Assembly (NCBI GenBank): GCA_047618505.1
Contig: JBLHLB010000056.1
Coordinates: 1 to 15,901, forward strand
Direction: 5' to 3'
From: JBLHLB01 sp047618505
GTDB lineage: Bacteria; Planctomycetota; UBA1135; GCA-002686595
Length of the DNA: 15,901 bases
The position numbers were made by a program, and so were the translations under genes. The notes under the pieces were generated by a model. It was not told the origin of the DNA, searched no databases, and worked only from the letters and a program-made list of their open reading frames with translations. This document shows positions 13,649-15,901 of this stretch, piece by piece; position 1 is the first letter of the stretch, and the number at the start of each line of letters is the position of its first letter.

Positions 13649-15901
13649 TTAGTGGGTCCCGGTCAGGAACTCGAGCAGATCGGCCAGGGCCTGATCTCCG
13701 AGGGACTCGAAGCCCTCTGGCATGAGCGAGAGGGTGGAAGGTTCAATACTCTCGATATCCTCGCGCTGCAGAATGCGCACTTCTCCGGAGGACTCCAGGA
13801 TCTCTACCGCCGTGCGCGATTCGGAGAGCAACTGACCCGTGGTCAACTGCCCATCAAAGGTGCGCGCGATCCACATCAGGTAGTTCGCTTCGACCGCGCG
13901 GTTGGGGTCGAGGATAGAGGCCAGGACTTCCCCGCGCGGGTTCTTTCCGATGCCGTCAAGGGCGGGCCCGAGACGACGCCCGGTGCTACCTTCGGAGTGG
14001 CACTTAGCGCAGTTCTCGGCGTAGAGCAGTGCGCCTCGGTCCACGTCTCCAGCAAGGGCTGGACGGCTGAGCATCTCCTCCACGAGCGCCATGCGTTCAG
14101 AGGAGGGGCGACTTCGATGGGCGTCCCGTGCGAAGGCGGCTAGCTCTGGCGTGGGGTGGTTCTCCAGAGTCAGCCACATCGAGGGACTGAGCGCGTTGGC
14201 GGAGAGTTCGCGTTCCTGTATCGCCGTCAAGAGCACGTGCGTCCAAATGTCTCGGCGACAGAGGGTCTCGACAGCCACTGCCTGTGCGGAGGGGCCGAGT
14301 CTCGTGATGGCCTCGAGCAGCAGGACGCCCGTTGTCTCTTCCGTGCTGCTGCTCAAGAGGGAAATCAAGTCGCCCGCCAAGCCCGGTTCGGTGTCGAGGT
14401 CAATGGAGTCGAGCAAGCTGCGCACGTTTCCATCGCTGTCATTCAGGAGGATCATTCGCCGTGCAGCGGCGACTCGTCGCTCGGGGTCGGCCTCTGGGTC
14501 ACTTGCGCAAAGCAGTAGCTCTGCCGTCACGCTCTCCAGGGCAGCGCCCATGAGCGGTGCTTGATCCCAACTGACCAGTAGCAGCGCCAAAGCCTCGCGC
14601 GCTTCACCCTGTAAATTCAGGGCGGAGCTGCGCAATCGCCGGCGGTCGGTGTCGTTCAGATTGGGAGCGGGCTTTCCGCGCCAGCCACGTTCCAAGGAGT
14701 TGAGCACGGTGGTCCCCAGGACCTCAGAGGTGCCCTCGAGGGAAGCGATGGTTGCCGACACGGACTCCGCTGGTGCGCGTCCGGCGTAGTGCCTCGTCAC
14801 ATCGCCGAGAATCAATCCCAGGGCTCCGGGTAATACCGGCACGTCGACTCGTTCGAGGGTCACATCGTCGAACCAGGCTGTCCCCTGCGAGCGTCCCCAG
14901 CCGCCGAAGAGGCAGTTCAGGGTGACGGCTTCGAGTCTACCGGGCTCAAAGGTAAGGGCGACCTTGGTCCAGTCGCGGGTGCCCGTGATCGCTTCGGTGC
15001 GTACGGTGTTTGCACCCTGGAGCTCGTGCACGTTGATTTGCGCGCCGCGCCCGCTGCCGGCTTCGATGCCCTCGGTTCGAATCCAGGCGGAGAAGCGATA
15101 GCGCGAGCCGGGATTGACCGCGATGCGTGCCGACCACGAGGCGTCCGCGCCATCCTCTGAGGACACAGAGAGGGAGTGCGAACTCGTTCGCCCGCCTTCC
15201 ACCCGGGAGTGGGCTGCTAGCCCTGAGTAGGAACGCGTCTCCCAAGCGACGGGGAGCTCCGTGCCGGGGAGTGCGGCCTCGAAAGAGGGGTTGGGTGCGA
15301 GATTGGAGGGCTCTTCAGATGTGGCGGAAGTGCTCACCCCTTGATCGGAGTGCTCCTGTGCAAAAAGGGCCTGCAGGAACTCGGCATCACAGTTCGCCGC
15401 GGCGATCGTGATGGCGTCCACAAGCTCAGGGTCTTGATCCCTTTGAATAGAACTCGCGAGTTGTAGGAGCTGTGCGGCTGCCGTGGAGCTTGCGGGCATC
15501 TCCGAAAGAGTGAGAAGAGCTTGGAGTCGCACCTTCGGATCGGTGTCTAGGAGCAGCCCGCCCTGGAGCAACAGCGCTAAACCGAAGTCATCCCTTGGCA
15601 AGACCTGCAGGGCGGCCCGCCGCAGTCCCCGGGCCGGATGGGAGAGGGCACCCCGCAGTGTTTCCAGAACGCGTTCATTACTGGAATCCACTGCGCCCAG
15701 GGCATTCATTGACCAGAGAGCGTGCATGCCGGCTGTGGCCAGTCCAGCGCTATCAACCTGGCCCAGATCGACAACATCCAGAAGTGCTGGAACAACATCG
15801 AGCTGCCCCTGTTCGATCAGAATGCGCTGGGCGTGGTTTCTCCAGGCCAAGACTTCGTGGCTCAGCCCAGCGATCAATGTCTCCGGTCGAGCACGCTCGA
15901 G
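13649..15901 (-). CDS. PVC-type cytochrome c-like protein with HEAT-like repeats and a carbohydrate-binding-like domain; N-terminus outside window
   Basis: The frame is open to the window edge (LERARPET precedes the first possible start, a TTG at 15877), so 750 C-terminal residues are seen and more lie outside. Numbering from the edge: 1-185 are Leu/Ala-rich helical HEAT-like repeats, starting with AWRNHAQRILIEQG, a motif that in Planctomycetes homologues follows a beta-propeller dehydrogenase domain. About 199-353 is a galactose-binding or CBM4/9-like beta domain (NPSFE, SRYRFSAWIRTEG, GTRDW, GTAWFDDVTLE). 360-600 are more helical repeats. About 620-750 is the heme domain, with CAKCH at 631-635 binding heme c and Met727 (SLMPEGFE) a possible axial ligand. 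Such proteins are exported and pass electrons from sugar oxidation. It lies 34 bases upstream of the epimerase gene. Heme domain sure; substrate unknown. Confidence 0.88.
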   Translation of the reverse strand, partial: LERARPETLIAGLSHEVLAWRNHAQRILIEQGQLDVVPALLDVVDLGQVDSAGLATAGMHALWSMNALGAVDSSNERVLETLRGALSHPARGLRRAALQVLPRDDFGLALLLQGGLLLDTDPKVRLQALLTLSEMPASSTAAAQLLQLASSIQRDQDPELVDAITIAAANCDAEFLQALFAQEHSDQGVSTSATSEEPSNLAPNPSFEAALPGTELPVAWETRSYSGLAAHSRVEGGRTSSHSLSVSSEDGADASWSARIAVNPGSRYRFSAWIRTEGIEAGSGRGAQINVHELQGANTVRTEAITGTRDWTKVALTFEPGRLEAVTLNCLFGGWGRSQGTAWFDDVTLERVDVPVLPGALGLILGDVTRHYAGRAPAESVSATIASLEGTSEVLGTTVLNSLERGWRGKPAPNLNDTDRRRLRSSALNLQGEAREALALLLVSWDQAPLMGAALESVTAELLLCASDPEADPERRVAAARRMILLNDSDGNVRSLLDSIDLDTEPGLAGDLISLLSSSTEETTGVLLLEAITRLGPSAQAVAVETLCRRDIWTHVLLTAIQERELSANALSPSMWLTLENHPTPELAAFARDAHRSRPSSERMALVEEMLSRPALAGDVDRGALLYAENCAKCHSEGSTGRRLGPALDGIGKNPRGEVLASILDPNRAVEANYLMWIARTFDGQLTTGQLLSESRTAVEILESSGEVRILQREDIESIEPSTLSLMPEGFESLGDQALADLLEFLTGTH
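14009..14023 (-). other. Heme c attachment motif CAKCH
   Basis: The sequence encodes Cys-Ala-Lys-Cys-His, a CxxCH site for covalent heme c, about 120 residues before the C-terminus of the large protein. On the + strand the codons run from about 13997 to 14011; the interval given covers the first Cys codon (14009-14011) and the residues just before it. Confidence 0.75.
14843..15307 (-). other. Carbohydrate-binding-like (CBM4/9-type) domain inside the heme protein
   Basis: The encoded stretch begins NLAPNPSFE, has a Trp-rich strand (LPVAWETRSYSG), a conserved GSRYRFSAWIRTEG, GTRDWTKVALTFEPG and ends GTAWFDDVTLERVD. That order is characteristic of jelly-roll carbohydrate-binding modules of the CBM4/9 type. 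It interrupts the HEAT-like repeats of the large protein. Confidence 0.7.

Noticed and set aside
13580..14143. Open + strand frames across the - strand epimerase and heme-protein genes, such as 13580-14143.
   Set aside because: They are antisense shadows of clearly conserved genes and show no family character of their own.

Overview
The window is a bacterial chromosome segment of high GC, dominated by housekeeping genes on the + strand and ending in a two-gene accessory block on the - strand. The best guess for the host is a planctomycete or other PVC-group bacterium. The main evidence is the last gene: a HEAT-like protein ending in the CxxCH domain typical of the large Planctomycetes/Verrucomicrobia dehydrogenase-like proteins, next to a sugar epimerase/isomerase. 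The rare TTG start of infC and the often weak Shine-Dalgarno sequences fit but prove nothing. The assignment is an inference; no rRNA gene is present.

Layout. 1-3542: the end of the F-type ATP synthase operon (atpD, lacking its 5' end, then atpC), running by a 4-base ATGA overlap into aspS. 3720-5137: the translation cluster infC-rpmI-rplT. A 177-base leader precedes infC. A 308-base gap with much potential RNA structure separates infC from rpmI, while rpmI and rplT are 3 bases apart. A strong intrinsic terminator (5229-5275) closes this unit. 5334-8806: pheS-pheT, overlapping by one base, encode both subunits of phenylalanyl-tRNA synthetase. 8899-9904: two overlapping small genes for exported proteins of unknown function. 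9990-11942: acs, acetyl-CoA synthetase. 12156-12698: a small three-helix membrane protein of DUF5658 type. 12760-15901 (- strand): a TIM-barrel sugar epimerase/isomerase and, upstream of it in the same direction, a large cytochrome c-like protein that runs off the window edge.

How the genes work together. The first two thirds link energy supply (F1 ATP synthase) with aminoacylation (Asp, Phe), initiation (IF3) and the ribosomal proteins L35 and L20. The infC-rpmI-rplT order is the classical one under L20 autoregulation, and the structured infC-rpmI gap is the natural place to look for such control here. The - strand pair looks like part of a periplasmic sugar-oxidation module: a heme-bearing scaffold with an inserted carbohydrate-binding-like domain, next to a metal-dependent ketose epimerase/isomerase.

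The most interesting material is non-coding. It comprises the hairpin array between infC and rpmI, and short tandem duplications (12 bases in three gaps, 20 bases in a fourth) that recur in the spaces between genes. No mobile element, CRISPR array, tRNA or rRNA gene was seen, and no clearly undescribed multi-gene system is evident.
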